DNA of 56,978 nt from Bacteroidales bacterium (GTDB lineage: Bacteria; Bacteroidota; Bacteroidia; Bacteroidales; M50B96), in the NCBI GenBank assembly GCA_018401015.1, contig JAGYLP010000011.1, forward strand, positions 1 to 56,978, in the 5' to 3' direction. The notes beneath the pieces are model-generated. The model saw nothing but the letters and a program-made list of their open reading frames with translations. It searched no databases and had not been told where the DNA came from. The stretch's first letter is position 1. The number at the start of each line of letters is the position of its first letter. Positions 7,647 to 16,540 of this stretch are shown in pieces. The position numbers were made by a program, and so were the translations under genes.

Positions 7647-9374
7647 TTAAACCTTGGTCCGATAAGGTTTACCGTATTTTTTGCGTCGCAGTGTATGGAC
7701 TAATACACCAATTGATACAACGAATAGAATTGGAATGAGGGTATTAATGAGTTGCCATTTTTCTTCCTCGGCCATGATTTTACTTTTGTTGAGTAGCCTC
7801 ATGCTGATTTCCCGGTTTCGAATGTCGATGAGTTGGTCGTCGTCGAGCAAATAACTGAATACATTGAGCATAAAGTCTTTGTTCCCGTTAAAGGTCATGT
7901 CGGTGTGACGGTCGTAACCCAGCGCAAAAGGAACCGGTTTGTCGAGCATCCGGAACTGGTTTTTTATTAGGTCACCATCGCCGCATACCACCATCGCGGT
8001 TGAGCGGCTTGTTTCCCGGAAACTGATTTCGTTGTTTTCGAGGAACTCGGGGGTAAGTCGGTTTTTGTAATTAGAGGTAAATTCCCCTTCGAGTAAAACG
8101 GCAACCGGGAGGAAAGCTTCCGGGAAATTTCGTTCTTCCAAGGGTTCATTAATCATGTCGAGTTGGACAAGGGCCGGAGCATTTATTTTTTTGCTGCGGG
8201 GGGAACTGTAGAGCAGTACTTCTTTTTTTACCGAAGGTGTACCTCCAATGGTATCGACGGTAGAGGCAAATTCAGTTTTTACTAAATCGAGATTCTTTCC
8301 TAGCAGGTGTTGGTTGTTTGGATAGAGTAGCGGAAAATAAACCCAGGGGAATAAACGGAAACGAGGTTGCACTCCGGCGGGGGAGGTGTTAATTTTTAAC
8401 CCACCGCAATTCATGTCGAGGATTAAATCGGGGTTAACCCGCGCTCCGTATCGGAAAAGTTGATCGTCGAGGTTGGTTTTGTTCACCATTGCGACAAAGG
8501 AGGGTTTTTGAGCCAGGCTATCCATGTTGGCAGCAACTGAGTTAAGGCACCAAACCGCTTTCCCACCTCGCATAATGAACTGATCGATAATGTATTTATC
8601 TTTCTCGGAATACGCTTGGTCGGGAGCCGCAACCAAAATGCAATCGAAAAAGTCGAGCGCATTGATTTGTTCGTTTAAGGTAACGCGCTCTACTTCGTAA
8701 TACTCTTTCAAGCTGGCTTCCAGGTCGGCTAACTCAATTTCGTCTAATTCACCATGACCTTCCAGGATAGCGATTCGCTTTTTAATCAGCGTTTTCATTT
8801 TAACCATGGTCTGAATCAGCTGATACTCGAGCAGATTAATGGATTGGCTGATGTTTTCGTCACCTGAGTAGGCAATATTGGTTTTCAAAAATTCGATGGG
8901 TTCTTCCTGGTCGCGATAAGTGAGGATGGCTCCGGTGAAGAGTAGTTTTTCGGTGCTTCCGCCTTTTTGATCCATTTCTTCCACACTGGTAGGAGTAAGT
9001 CCTTTGTCCATAAGTTGACGGCCAATCTCGCCTCGGGTAGCGAGGTCGGGGCTTTCGAAAGGATCGATGAATTGGTATTCGATGGTTGCACCTGCATAGA
9101 TGCGAAACTCATCGAGGATATCGCGAATAGCTTGTTGGAGCTTACGAAACCCAGCAGGTAATTCTTCTCCATCGAGATAAATTTTGAAGTAATACACATC
9201 GTCGAGATTCTTCAGGACTTCCTTGCTGGAATCGCTGAGGGTATGCCGTTTTTCGGCTGTCAGGTCGATGCGGAACACGACAAATTGGGCGATGAAATTG
9301 AGTAAAAGAACGATTCCTACTACACTGATAAACTGAAGAAGGTGCGATTGTTTGAGTTGTTTTCGATGCGTCAT
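7647..9374 (-). CDS. gldG: Gliding-motility ABC transporter auxiliary protein GldG
   Basis: GldG partners GldF (and the ATPase GldA, not in this window) in an ABC-type complex needed for gliding and chitin use in Flavobacterium johnsoniae. The protein has a TM anchor (LLQFISVVGIVLLLNFIAQF), the family opening IDLTAEKRHTLSDSSKEVL just after it, the long ABC_transp_aux domain with a GHGELDEIEL segment, and a second TM near the C-terminus (LINTLIPILFVVSIGVLV) followed by a basic tail. I start at MTHRKQLKQ (9374, 575 aa): a weak AAAGGG precedes it, and an earlier in-frame ATG (9440) lies inside gldF. It is 13 bases from the gldF stop and therefore translated with it. Confidence 0.92.
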   Translation of the reverse strand: MTHRKQLKQSHLLQFISVVGIVLLLNFIAQFVVFRIDLTAEKRHTLSDSSKEVLKNLDDVYYFKIYLDGEELPAGFRKLQQAIRDILDEFRIYAGATIEYQFIDPFESPDLATRGEIGRQLMDKGLTPTSVEEMDQKGGSTEKLLFTGAILTYRDQEEPIEFLKTNIAYSGDENISQSINLLEYQLIQTMVKMKTLIKKRIAILEGHGELDEIELADLEASLKEYYEVERVTLNEQINALDFFDCILVAAPDQAYSEKDKYIIDQFIMRGGKAVWCLNSVAANMDSLAQKPSFVAMVNKTNLDDQLFRYGARVNPDLILDMNCGGLKINTSPAGVQPRFRLFPWVYFPLLYPNNQHLLGKNLDLVKTEFASTVDTIGGTPSVKKEVLLYSSPRSKKINAPALVQLDMINEPLEERNFPEAFLPVAVLLEGEFTSNYKNRLTPEFLENNEISFRETSRSTAMVVCGDGDLIKNQFRMLDKPVPFALGYDRHTDMTFNGNKDFMLNVFSYLLDDDQLIDIRNREISMRLLNKSKIMAEEEKWQLINTLIPILFVVSIGVLVHTLRRKKYGKPYRTKV

Positions 9375-9387
9375 AGCTGTTTTCCCT

Positions 9388-10119
9388 TTACCATTTTCTA
9401 GATTCCAATACGAGTTTGGTTCCAAAGATGAATACTGCAATAACTCCCAAAAAATAGCTTAAGTCGCGTAGATCGAGCACCCCCCGGCTCATGGATTGAT
9501 AGTGTTTGAAGATGCCCATGTTGCTAATAATGAGCGCTGTATTGCCTGTGAATAGGCTATCGGCTATTTGCTCGAATCCCAGGAAGAAGAAGAAGGAAAG
9601 AATGAGGGCAAGAATAAAGGCAACAATTTGATTATCGGTTAAGGCCGACGCAAATAGCCCTATGGATGTGTAGATGGCTGCCAGGAAAAAGAGTCCAATA
9701 TACGACCCCCAAGTTCCCCCGGCATCGATATTCCCGGCAGGGTTTCCCAGTTGATAGAGCGAGAAGAAGTAGAGTAAGCTTGGTAGGAGCGAGAATAAAA
9801 CAATGCTTAGAGCCGCAAGGTATTTTGCCATGCTGATTTGCAGTTCGTTTAGCGGGCGTGTTAGGAGCAACTCGATGGTGCCACTTTTTTTCTCGTCGGA
9901 GAAAAGTCGCATGGAAACGGCCGGAATTAGAAACAGAAAGACCCATGGAGCGAGGGTAAATAGCGGATCGAGCGAGGCATAGCCGGTATCGGGTAAATTG
10001 AATAGCCCGGGGAATACCCATAAAAACAGCGAACTGATAAGCAAAAATACCAGGATGACGATGTAGGCGGTTAGCGAGCTAAAATAGCTGTAAAGTTCTT
10101 TAGTAAATAGTTGAATCAT
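9388..10119 (-). CDS. gldF: Gliding-motility ABC transporter permease GldF
   Basis: A 243-residue ABC-2 type permease with six hydrophobic spans. The hallmark cytoplasmic stretch MRLFSDEKKSGTIELLLTRPLN (residues about 65-86) is the conserved loop of GldF and related ABC-2 permeases. N-terminus MIQLFTKELYSYFSSLTAYIV is typical. First gene of the gldF-gldG-DUF4340-DUF3109 operon; a TATATTTG -7 element lies 33 bases upstream. The ATPase subunit GldA is, as usual, encoded elsewhere. Confidence 0.93.
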   Translation of the reverse strand: MIQLFTKELYSYFSSLTAYIVILVFLLISSLFLWVFPGLFNLPDTGYASLDPLFTLAPWVFLFLIPAVSMRLFSDEKKSGTIELLLTRPLNELQISMAKYLAALSIVLFSLLPSLLYFFSLYQLGNPAGNIDAGGTWGSYIGLFFLAAIYTSIGLFASALTDNQIVAFILALILSFFFFLGFEQIADSLFTGNTALIISNMGIFKHYQSMSRGVLDLRDLSYFLGVIAVFIFGTKLVLESRKW

Positions 10120-10151
10120 TAGCTTGTTTTTCAGATTTTCTCAAACCGACG

Positions 10152-10159
10152 CAAATATA
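10152..10159 (-). promoter_or_regulatory. Candidate -7 element of the gldF operon promoter
   Basis: Minus-strand TATATTTG, an exact match to TAnnTTTG, 33 bases upstream of the gldF ATG in the short gap after the comB gene. No clear TTG at -33. Confidence 0.45.
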
Positions 10160-10178
10160 ATAGGAAAATGAGCGTGAG

Positions 10179-10883
10179 TTAAAGGATAATCCGCTTGTTT
10201 TCGATTCGCGGAACCTGGCCTAGTTCATAGGGTGGTTCGAGGCAGAAGCGGATATCGTTTTCGAGCCGGGGCAAATGCTGGGTAAAGCGGTGACTATGAG
10301 CAATAACCCAATCGTATCGCGAGGGTGCTGCCCGATAAAAGGCTTCCGCCAGCAAGGCCGCATCGCTTCCCATTTCAAAGGTTTTATGTTTTTTTAAATC
10401 ATGAATCAACTTTCCGGCAAATAAACTGTCTTCGGCATTTTCTCTTCGATTCCACCCGGCGCAAATAAGCAGGATATCAAGCTTCGAATGTAGTAGATAA
10501 TCCACGAGCGCTTTTTCGTTGATGTAGCTACCAATGACCACTTCATCGGAAGCCGAAGCTTGCTCAATGGCATAGGTGCCATTCGTGGTGGACATTGCCA
10601 GCTTTGCTCCTTTAAGCTCCTCTTTCATAAAATCAAAAGGAGAGTTTCCTAAATCGAAACCCTCCAATTGATAACTATTTCGTTCGCCACTAATGAGATA
10701 GCCCTGGTCTCGAAAGGGTAATGCTTCCTCCCATTTTGCCAGAGGGATGATGTGGTCGATTCCATATTCGAAAGCTATATTTACCGAAGTACTCATGCGC
10801 ACCACATCAATAATCACTGCGAGTTGATTCGCTTTGGCATGAGCTTCGAATAAATCGGGAGCGAAACAAACATCCAATTCCAT
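10179..10883 (-). CDS. comB: 2-phosphosulfolactate phosphatase family protein (ComB-like)
   Basis: ComB-type phosphatase of 234 residues, which in methanogens removes phosphate from 2-phosphosulfolactate during coenzyme M synthesis. Signature segments are all present: IDVVRMSTSV, GERNSYQLEGFDLGNSP, AMSTTNGTYAIEQA and CAGWNRRENAEDSLFAG, so it should be an active Mg-dependent enzyme. Bacteria such as this one do not make coenzyme M by that route as far as is generally known; the real substrate is open. I start at MELDVCF (10883), two bases from the gcvT stop, because an earlier ATG (10907) lies within gcvT. It is thus likely co-translated with gcvT. Confidence 0.85.
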   Translation of the reverse strand: MELDVCFAPDLFEAHAKANQLAVIIDVVRMSTSVNIAFEYGIDHIIPLAKWEEALPFRDQGYLISGERNSYQLEGFDLGNSPFDFMKEELKGAKLAMSTTNGTYAIEQASASDEVVIGSYINEKALVDYLLHSKLDILLICAGWNRRENAEDSLFAGKLIHDLKKHKTFEMGSDAALLAEAFYRAAPSRYDWVIAHSHRFTQHLPRLENDIRFCLEPPYELGQVPRIENKRIIL

Positions 10884-10884
10884 C

Positions 10885-11982
10885 CTAGAAGAAAGGCGTT
10901 TTAACAACCTGTGCTTTGAGTTGCTTGTTTCTTACCTGAATGAAAATTTCGCTTCCAAGCTTAGCATGCGCCCGATCTAAATAGGCCAACCCGATAGCTT
11001 TTTTAGTGAGTGGCGACATGGTTCCCGACGTAACGGTTCCAATGGTATTCCCTTCGGCATCGACGACGGAATAGCCATGACGAGGAATTCCTTTTTCGAG
11101 CATTTCAAATCCTTTCAGCATGCGTGCAGGTTTATCTTCCTTCTGTTGTTGAAAGAGAGGGCGGTCGATAAAATCATTTCCATCGCTGAATTTTGTTATC
11201 CAACCCAAACCAGCTTCAATGGGAGAGGTTGAAGCGTCGATGTCGTTTCCGTACAAGCAGAATCCGGCTTCGAGACGCAAGGTGTCGCGCGCTCCCAAAC
11301 CGATGGGTTTGATGCCAAATGCAGCACCTGCTTCGAATATTGCATTCCAAAGTTTATCTGCATCTTCATTCGCAATGTACACCTCACAACCTCCCGATCC
11401 GGTGTAACCGGTAGTAGATAGAATAGCATTGTCTATTCCTGCCACATTTACTTTCTTAAAAGTGTAATACTCCATATCCAGAATAGGAGCGTCGCAAATC
11501 GATTGCATCACTTTGAGAGCATCCGGTCCTTGAATGGCTAGTTGTGCCATTTCGTCGGATGCGTTGTAAAGTTCTTTTCCGATTTCCATTCCCATTGCCT
11601 GAGCATGCTGAACACACCAGTTCCAATCTTTTTCAATGTTGGAGGCGTTTACTACCAATAGGTAGGTTTCGGCATCGATTCGATAAACGAGAAGATCATC
11701 TACAATGCCTCCTTTTCCGTTTGGGAAGCAAGAATACTGCACTTTACCATCGAATAAGGCCTGCACGTCGTTCGTGGTGATTTTTTGAACAAGTTCGGCG
11801 GCGTGTGGACCTTTGACCCAAAACTCGCCCATGTGCGATACATCAAATACGCCTACTTTCTGGCGCACTGTAAGGTGTTCTTCGTTAATTCCTTCGTAAG
11901 AAATGGGCATGAGGTAGCCGGCGAATTCTTCCATTCGGGCACCCAGTTTTTCATGAAAATGGGTAAAAGCTGTTCTTTTCAT
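10885..11982 (-). CDS. gcvT: Aminomethyltransferase, glycine cleavage T protein
   Basis: T protein of the glycine cleavage system, which transfers the methylene group of the H-protein-bound aminomethyl to tetrahydrofolate, releasing ammonia. 365 residues, the usual length. Characteristic blocks: [16 protein letters not shown] near the N-terminus, [37 protein letters not shown], and [21 protein letters not shown] in the C-terminal barrel. N-terminus [17 protein letters not shown] matches bacterial GcvT. The gcvH and gcvP genes are not adjacent, which is common in this phylum. Probably co-transcribed with the comB-like gene that follows. Confidence 0.97.
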   Translation of the reverse strand: MKRTAFTHFHEKLGARMEEFAGYLMPISYEGINEEHLTVRQKVGVFDVSHMGEFWVKGPHAAELVQKITTNDVQALFDGKVQYSCFPNGKGGIVDDLLVYRIDAETYLLVVNASNIEKDWNWCVQHAQAMGMEIGKELYNASDEMAQLAIQGPDALKVMQSICDAPILDMEYYTFKKVNVAGIDNAILSTTGYTGSGGCEVYIANEDADKLWNAIFEAGAAFGIKPIGLGARDTLRLEAGFCLYGNDIDASTSPIEAGLGWITKFSDGNDFIDRPLFQQQKEDKPARMLKGFEMLEKGIPRHGYSVVDAEGNTIGTVTSGTMSPLTKKAIGLAYLDRAHAKLGSEIFIQVRNKQLKAQVVKTPFF

Positions 11983-12097
11983 AAGGGCTTAATTAAGAGT
12001 GAATTACATCTATTCTTCAGATGCTGGTTTAAACCGCTAAATTAAGCTTTTTCCTACGACCCGGTGGTACTTTTTTGATGTCGTTCAACAATGCATC

Positions 12098-14128
12098 CTA
12101 TTTATCCGCAAGCAGCCAACGAATTCCACCCGAAACCCATCGTCCGGGTTGTTCAATGTTGCCCCAATCCACATAGCGGTAATCGCCAATATTTTTAAGA
12201 TCGATGAAAAGATTCAGCTTGATCGATTCTATGTTGTAGCTGAGCCTCAGGTCGGTGAGAAAAACCCTCGGGTAAGCTACCGACTCAAATTGACCAGTCT
12301 CTGGCTCATACTTCAGGTAACTTCCGTTTCGCTGTTGCCATTGCGATTGAATGCTCCAGCGAAGTTGCCCAATGAGGGTTCCCCTAAGCTTGATACTCAG
12401 ATTATGTCGCAGATAATCCAGAACGTAACGGGTCTCTTGTTCGTTGTTCTTTTTGTTCGCAAATAAATTCACGTAATGAATTTGCACTTGTTGTACGGCT
12501 GGTAGACCCTTTACAGTCCAGTTTATCCGATACTCCGTTCCGCTGGTGTGGATTTTACTCAGGTTCTGCGTAAACCATTTTTCTTCTTCCCCAACCCACA
12601 ACCAATCAATCAGATTCTTGCCTATGCGATGGAAAAGGATTGCTTCAGACGAGAGATTATTTTTTCGGAAACGGATTCCTAGTTCGAAATTTTGCGCTTC
12701 TTCCGGCAAGAGATTCGGATTACCAACTAAATCCGGAGCTTGGTAATATAATTCGGTAAAGCTGGGCAGGCGCATGCTCCGATTCCAAGATGCGAAACCG
12801 ATGAAGTGGGAGTGTAGTTGAAAGGCCAGGTCGATTCCGGGATAAAACTGCCAACCATTCGATTCCGACAAATAATGAATCATGCTTCCGAACGATATAT
12901 TCCACCTTCCGGTCTTATAAGTTTGATCGGCCAATAGACTCAAATGGCTGCGTGAAGCTGCTTTGTTGTAGTAGTATCCTTCCCGAACGGCAATGCTGTC
13001 GGTAATAGCTTCCCCTAAATTGTTGCTCAGAATGGATTCGTTACGAAATTCAGCAGCCACCTGGGTAGATCCACCCCCAAATGAGAACGTGCTTTTGTAT
13101 TTCACTCCATACACCTGATTCCGATGAAAATTTCGGTAGAAATCCGGATTATCTCTTCGGAGTTGAAATTCATCGTAATGAACTCTTCGGTAGGCACTTA
13201 GTCGGTGGTTGATAGCTCCGTAGCGTGCTAACTCGATCATAGCCGCGCCCGTGCTCGATGTTTCGAACTGATTCGGAAACATTGCCGAATAAAACTGGTT
13301 GGCACCAAAAGCCCGATTCTGATGGCTCACCAGACCATTGAGCGTCCAATGCTGAAAGCGATAATTCGTTTGGTAAAAATATTCGCGGCGATTAAAATCC
13401 GTGTTTGCCCGGTAACCATCACTCCCGCTAGTATAGGCTGCTGCCTTGTGGTAACCACATGCCAGGTTTCGGTGTAGCGAGACACCGGCTTCGTACAAGC
13501 CATGTTGGCCGTAGGATGCTTCGGTAATTGCCTGATCCGCTCCCGATTTTTTAGTAACGATGTTAATGGCTCCGGTAAAGGCTCCTGCCCCGTAAAATCG
13601 GGAAGCTCCCCCTGCAAGAACTTCAATTCGTTCAATCTCATTGGGGCGAATAGGAATGTTCAGCGCAAAATGACCCGTTTGTGGATCGTTCCAATTAATC
13701 CCGTCGATTAGGATTAAATTTTGTTCAAAGGATCCGCCACGCATCGAAAGATCGGCTTGCACGCCCGGTCCGCGGGAACGCATATCGATTCCGGCTGCAT
13801 ATTCCAAAATCGATTGTAAATCGTTAACGGGTAGTTGTTTGAGTTCTCGTTGGTCGATTACCGTAAGCACGCGCGAAGGTTCAGGGAAAACTAAGGCAGC
13901 GCTTTCGGAATTGATTTCTATTTCGTCGATGTCCACTTCTTTTGATTCTCCCTTTCCGTTCGCAGGATCCTGACCTTTCATTTCGGATATCCCGAAAAGG
14001 AGGGTTAGCGGGGTAATAAGCACTCCAATGCGAATGGTTTTGCCCAAACTATTGAAGACGGCATAGGATTTTCGGGTCCACCGCTTAAAGGTATGACTCG
14101 AATGAAGAGAGAAAAAAAATGACTTCAT
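12098..14128 (-). CDS. TonB-dependent outer-membrane receptor
   Basis: A 676-residue TonB-dependent receptor. The plug domain is plain: LPVNDLQSILEYAAGIDMRS, SMRGGSFEQNLILIDGINWNDPQTGHF, RIEVLAGGASRFYGAGAFTGAINIVTKK. The remainder is a 22-strand-type beta-barrel ending in a C-terminal aromatic-rich strand. It resembles the BtuB/vitamin-B12 or siderophore group but the ligand is unknown. The N-terminus is unusual: MKSFFFS is followed by a basic KRWTRKSYAVFNSLGKTIRIG block, then a hydrophobic stretch, before the mature protein (residues about 55 on). A TonB-box-like VDIDEIEINS follows. An earlier in-frame ATG exists at 14179. No cobalamin riboswitch fits in the 130 bases before the next gene. 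Divergent from the GWxTD gene. Confidence 0.9.
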   Translation of the reverse strand: MKSFFFSLHSSHTFKRWTRKSYAVFNSLGKTIRIGVLITPLTLLFGISEMKGQDPANGKGESKEVDIDEIEINSESAALVFPEPSRVLTVIDQRELKQLPVNDLQSILEYAAGIDMRSRGPGVQADLSMRGGSFEQNLILIDGINWNDPQTGHFALNIPIRPNEIERIEVLAGGASRFYGAGAFTGAINIVTKKSGADQAITEASYGQHGLYEAGVSLHRNLACGYHKAAAYTSGSDGYRANTDFNRREYFYQTNYRFQHWTLNGLVSHQNRAFGANQFYSAMFPNQFETSSTGAAMIELARYGAINHRLSAYRRVHYDEFQLRRDNPDFYRNFHRNQVYGVKYKSTFSFGGGSTQVAAEFRNESILSNNLGEAITDSIAVREGYYYNKAASRSHLSLLADQTYKTGRWNISFGSMIHYLSESNGWQFYPGIDLAFQLHSHFIGFASWNRSMRLPSFTELYYQAPDLVGNPNLLPEEAQNFELGIRFRKNNLSSEAILFHRIGKNLIDWLWVGEEEKWFTQNLSKIHTSGTEYRINWTVKGLPAVQQVQIHYVNLFANKKNNEQETRYVLDYLRHNLSIKLRGTLIGQLRWSIQSQWQQRNGSYLKYEPETGQFESVAYPRVFLTDLRLSYNIESIKLNLFIDLKNIGDYRYVDWGNIEQPGRWVSGGIRWLLADK

Positions 14129-14253
14129 AATGGATTGGATAAATGCGAGGCGAAAATAAAAAACATTCCCCGATGCCAAAACGATGAACGAAATTCACGG
14201 GATAAAACAATGAAAAGCCTACCGGGAATCGGAGGAGAAGACCATCAAATGTT

Positions 14254-14261
14254 TACCTTTG
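14254..14261 (+). promoter_or_regulatory. Candidate -7 element before the GWxTD gene
   Basis: TACCTTTG matches TAnnTTTG exactly but lies only 7 bases before the ATG at 14268, which would make the transcript nearly leaderless. If it is real, translation might begin at the next ATG (14316). No TTG at -33. Confidence 0.3.
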
Positions 14262-14267
14262 CCTGAC

Positions 14268-15575
14268 ATGAAAATCGGAACACCATACCACTCAGTTTTT
14301 GCTCTTAACCAGCGAATGGCTTTGGTCATGGTGTTGTTTTTCAGTCTCATAGCTATGCTCCGTTGTTCTGCACCCTCCAGGCTTGAACCACCCACAAACA
14401 TTGCCAGCATTTATAACCCTAGTTCCTCTACTTTCGAACCAAAATTTAAGCTTTATCATGTAAACGATTCGCTGAGCCGTTTATACGTTCGTTTCCCTTT
14501 GAACGATTTACAATTCAGTACGTGGAACTCCGATGAAGGGGAACATGCTTTGGTCGATTTGAAATACTTACTGAGGATAGCAAATGATAGTAATCGGGTG
14601 GTAGATAGCATGCGTGTTCAGTTTCAGCTTAAGAAAAATATAGAAGGGTATTTTGTTAGTAATTTACCCATGCGGCTTAAGGCGGGAAATTTTTATACCC
14701 TCGAAATAACGAGTTTAGATCGTTATCGAGGGAGCAAGCATTTTAGTTTCATCGAGGCCGACAAACGTTTTTCCGATAGTAGAGAAGCCTTTTTGCTGCG
14801 CACGAGCAACCAAATGCCCTTATTTGAGCCGTACTTGCGAGTAGGTCAAACCTTTCGAGTTGAGAGCGATCACCATTCCATCGATAGCATCTATGTCGAT
14901 TTTATTGCTCCCCTGAGCAAAGAAGCTGAATTGCCGTATTATCTGAGTCCTTCGAAATGGCCGGATCCGGTAATTGATTCCACGTATGTATTTGCACATA
15001 CCGATACTACATTGATTCAGCTTGAGGAAGAGGGATTGTATTTATTTCGTTTGCAAGATACTGGTCGGGTTATGTGGAGCATGCCGGTTTTCAATTCTTT
15101 TTACCCGGGAACGCGCACCTCTGAACAGTTGCTGGAACCATTAACCTATCTCACCATGCCCAGGGAATACCGTCGTTTAGCGGGACATCCAAGCCTGAAG
15201 GCCGCTTTAGATAGCTTTTGGTTAGCTTCAACGGGCAATGCAACCCGAGCAAAAGAGCTTATTCGAGTGTATTACAGCCGGGTATATTTTGCTAATCGTT
15301 ACTTTGCCGATTATCGGGAGGGTTGGATGAGCGATCGTGGTATGATCTACACTATTTTTGGCCCTCCCGGAACCATTTATCGCGTAAAAGGTAGTGAACG
15401 ATGGATTTATGGAGGGAATAAAAATTTAAGCTCCATGGATTTTCTGTTCATTCGAAAAGAGAATTCCTGGAGAACGGAAAGTTATGAACTTGTCCGACAA
15501 GATTTATATAAAGCAAGCTGGTATCAGGCTGTTGATACCTGGCGCAACGGACGTATTTATTCGGTTCAGAATTAA
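14268..15575 (+). CDS. GWxTD domain-containing protein
   Basis: A 435-residue exported protein with a C-terminal GWxTD domain, a Bacteroidota/Acidobacteria family of unknown role. The name-giving motif appears as GWMSDRGMIYTIFGPPGTIYRV (Ser for the usual Thr), followed by ERWIYGG and FIRKENSWRTESYEL. The N-terminal half is beta-rich with no recognised domain. The N-terminus has basic residues then a hydrophobic core (MALVMVLFFSLIAMLRC); the Cys could be a lipoprotein site, though Arg at -1 is not a standard lipobox. I chose ATG 14268; 14316 is an alternative. It is followed after 48 bases by rlmB on the same strand. Confidence 0.82.
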   Translation: MKIGTPYHSVFALNQRMALVMVLFFSLIAMLRCSAPSRLEPPTNIASIYNPSSSTFEPKFKLYHVNDSLSRLYVRFPLNDLQFSTWNSDEGEHALVDLKYLLRIANDSNRVVDSMRVQFQLKKNIEGYFVSNLPMRLKAGNFYTLEITSLDRYRGSKHFSFIEADKRFSDSREAFLLRTSNQMPLFEPYLRVGQTFRVESDHHSIDSIYVDFIAPLSKEAELPYYLSPSKWPDPVIDSTYVFAHTDTTLIQLEEEGLYLFRLQDTGRVMWSMPVFNSFYPGTRTSEQLLEPLTYLTMPREYRRLAGHPSLKAALDSFWLASTGNATRAKELIRVYYSRVYFANRYFADYREGWMSDRGMIYTIFGPPGTIYRVKGSERWIYGGNKNLSSMDFLFIRKENSWRTESYELVRQDLYKASWYQAVDTWRNGRIYSVQN

Positions 15576-15623
15576 CCTGCCTGCTTGAAGGTGGAGCAAT
15601 TTCCTGAATCATTTTAATTCAAT

Positions 15624-16373
15624 ATGAAAGAGAAAGAAGATGTAGTGTATGGTATTCGCGCCACACTCGAAGCACTCGAAAGTGGAAAAGAAGTTACTCG
15701 CGTACTGATGAAAAAAGGGATTCGGGGAGAATTATTTAGTGAGCTGTATCAGGCGATGAAAGCGGCTCAAGTGCCTTTTCAGATGGTCCCCGACGATTAT
15801 TTTCGGAAGTTTCCTGGGAAGAATCATCAAGGAGTAATCAGTTACGTTTCGCCCATCGAATTTCAACAAACTGAAGAGGTTTTGACGCAGATTTTTGAAC
15901 GTGGCGAGATTCCTTTCGTATTGATTCTCGATAAGATTACCGATGTGCGAAATTTTGGTGCCATTTGCCGCACGGCTGAATGCAGCGGGGTCCACATGAT
16001 CATTATCCCTTCGAAAGGAGCCGCTTCGGTGAATGCCGATTCGCTTAAAACCTCAGCCGGAGCCTTGCATCATATTCCAGTGTGTAGGGAAACGAATCTG
16101 AAAAAGACTTTACGGATGCTACGGGCAAACGGATTGAAAATTTTCGGAGCAAGCGAAAAATCCGAGCAACTCTACTTTGAGCAAAAGCTTGACATGCCGC
16201 TGGCCATTGTCATGGGGTCGGAAGATCGAGGCATTGCACCCGAATTCAGAGCCCTCTGCGATGCCGAACTACGCATTCCTATTTTAGGCAAAATCGACTC
16301 ACTGAATGTGTCGGTTGCCGCAGGAGTATTGTGCTACGAGGTGGTTAAACAAAGGCAAAGTGCCGCATTGTGA
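15624..16373 (+). CDS. rlmB: 23S rRNA (guanosine-2'-O)-methyltransferase RlmB (TrmH family)
   Basis: A 249-residue SpoU/TrmH-family methyltransferase. The N-terminal substrate-binding domain (VVYGIRATLEALESGKEVTRV) is followed by the knotted SAM-binding domain with motif 1 DKITDVRNFGAICRTAE, motif 2 VMGSEDRGIAPE and motif 3 LGKIDSLNVSVAAGVLCYE. These match RlmB, which methylates the ribose of G2251 in the peptidyl-transferase centre of 23S rRNA. Other TrmH paralogs act on tRNA, so the site is inferred from the N-terminal domain. Complete and of normal length. Confidence 0.92.
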   Translation: MKEKEDVVYGIRATLEALESGKEVTRVLMKKGIRGELFSELYQAMKAAQVPFQMVPDDYFRKFPGKNHQGVISYVSPIEFQQTEEVLTQIFERGEIPFVLILDKITDVRNFGAICRTAECSGVHMIIIPSKGAASVNADSLKTSAGALHHIPVCRETNLKKTLRMLRANGLKIFGASEKSEQLYFEQKLDMPLAIVMGSEDRGIAPEFRALCDAELRIPILGKIDSLNVSVAAGVLCYEVVKQRQSAAL

Positions 16374-16391
16374 AATTTTTTTCATAATTCC

Positions 16392-16421
16392 TTGTCTCCT
16401 CCATGATTCATTTTATTTTTG
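16392..16421 (+). promoter_or_regulatory. Bacteroidota-type promoter, TTG-N19-TATTTTTG
   Basis: TTG at 16392-16394, a 19-base spacer, and TATTTTTG at 16414-16421 fit the Bacteroidota sigma consensus exactly. The transcript would begin near 16428 and carry a leader of about 110 bases before the ATG at 16541, including the inverted repeat at 16453-16507. Confidence 0.75.
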
Positions 16422-16452
16422 AACCATTAACTAAATGTTGATCCCTGTATGA

Positions 16453-16507
16453 AATACCCATGAGATTGATAAATCGCACCTATCACCACGAATAGATCAT
16501 GGGTATT
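16453..16507 (+). repeat. Inverted repeat in the 5' leader of the 148-aa gene
   Basis: AATACCCATGA (16453-16463) is perfectly complementary to TCATGGGTATT (16497-16507), with 33 bases between that can form smaller inner stems. It lies wholly in the predicted 5' leader, so it could fold in the RNA, or act as a palindromic protein site. No T-tract follows, so it is not an ordinary terminator. Confidence 0.6.
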
Positions 16508-16540
16508 CCATCTATCCTTTAAAAATCAAATTATACTCAG

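Noticed and set aside
12098-14267. Cobalamin riboswitch upstream of the TonB receptor
   Set aside because: Only about 130 bases separate the receptor start from the divergent gene's start, too little for the element, and no B12-box motif was seen.
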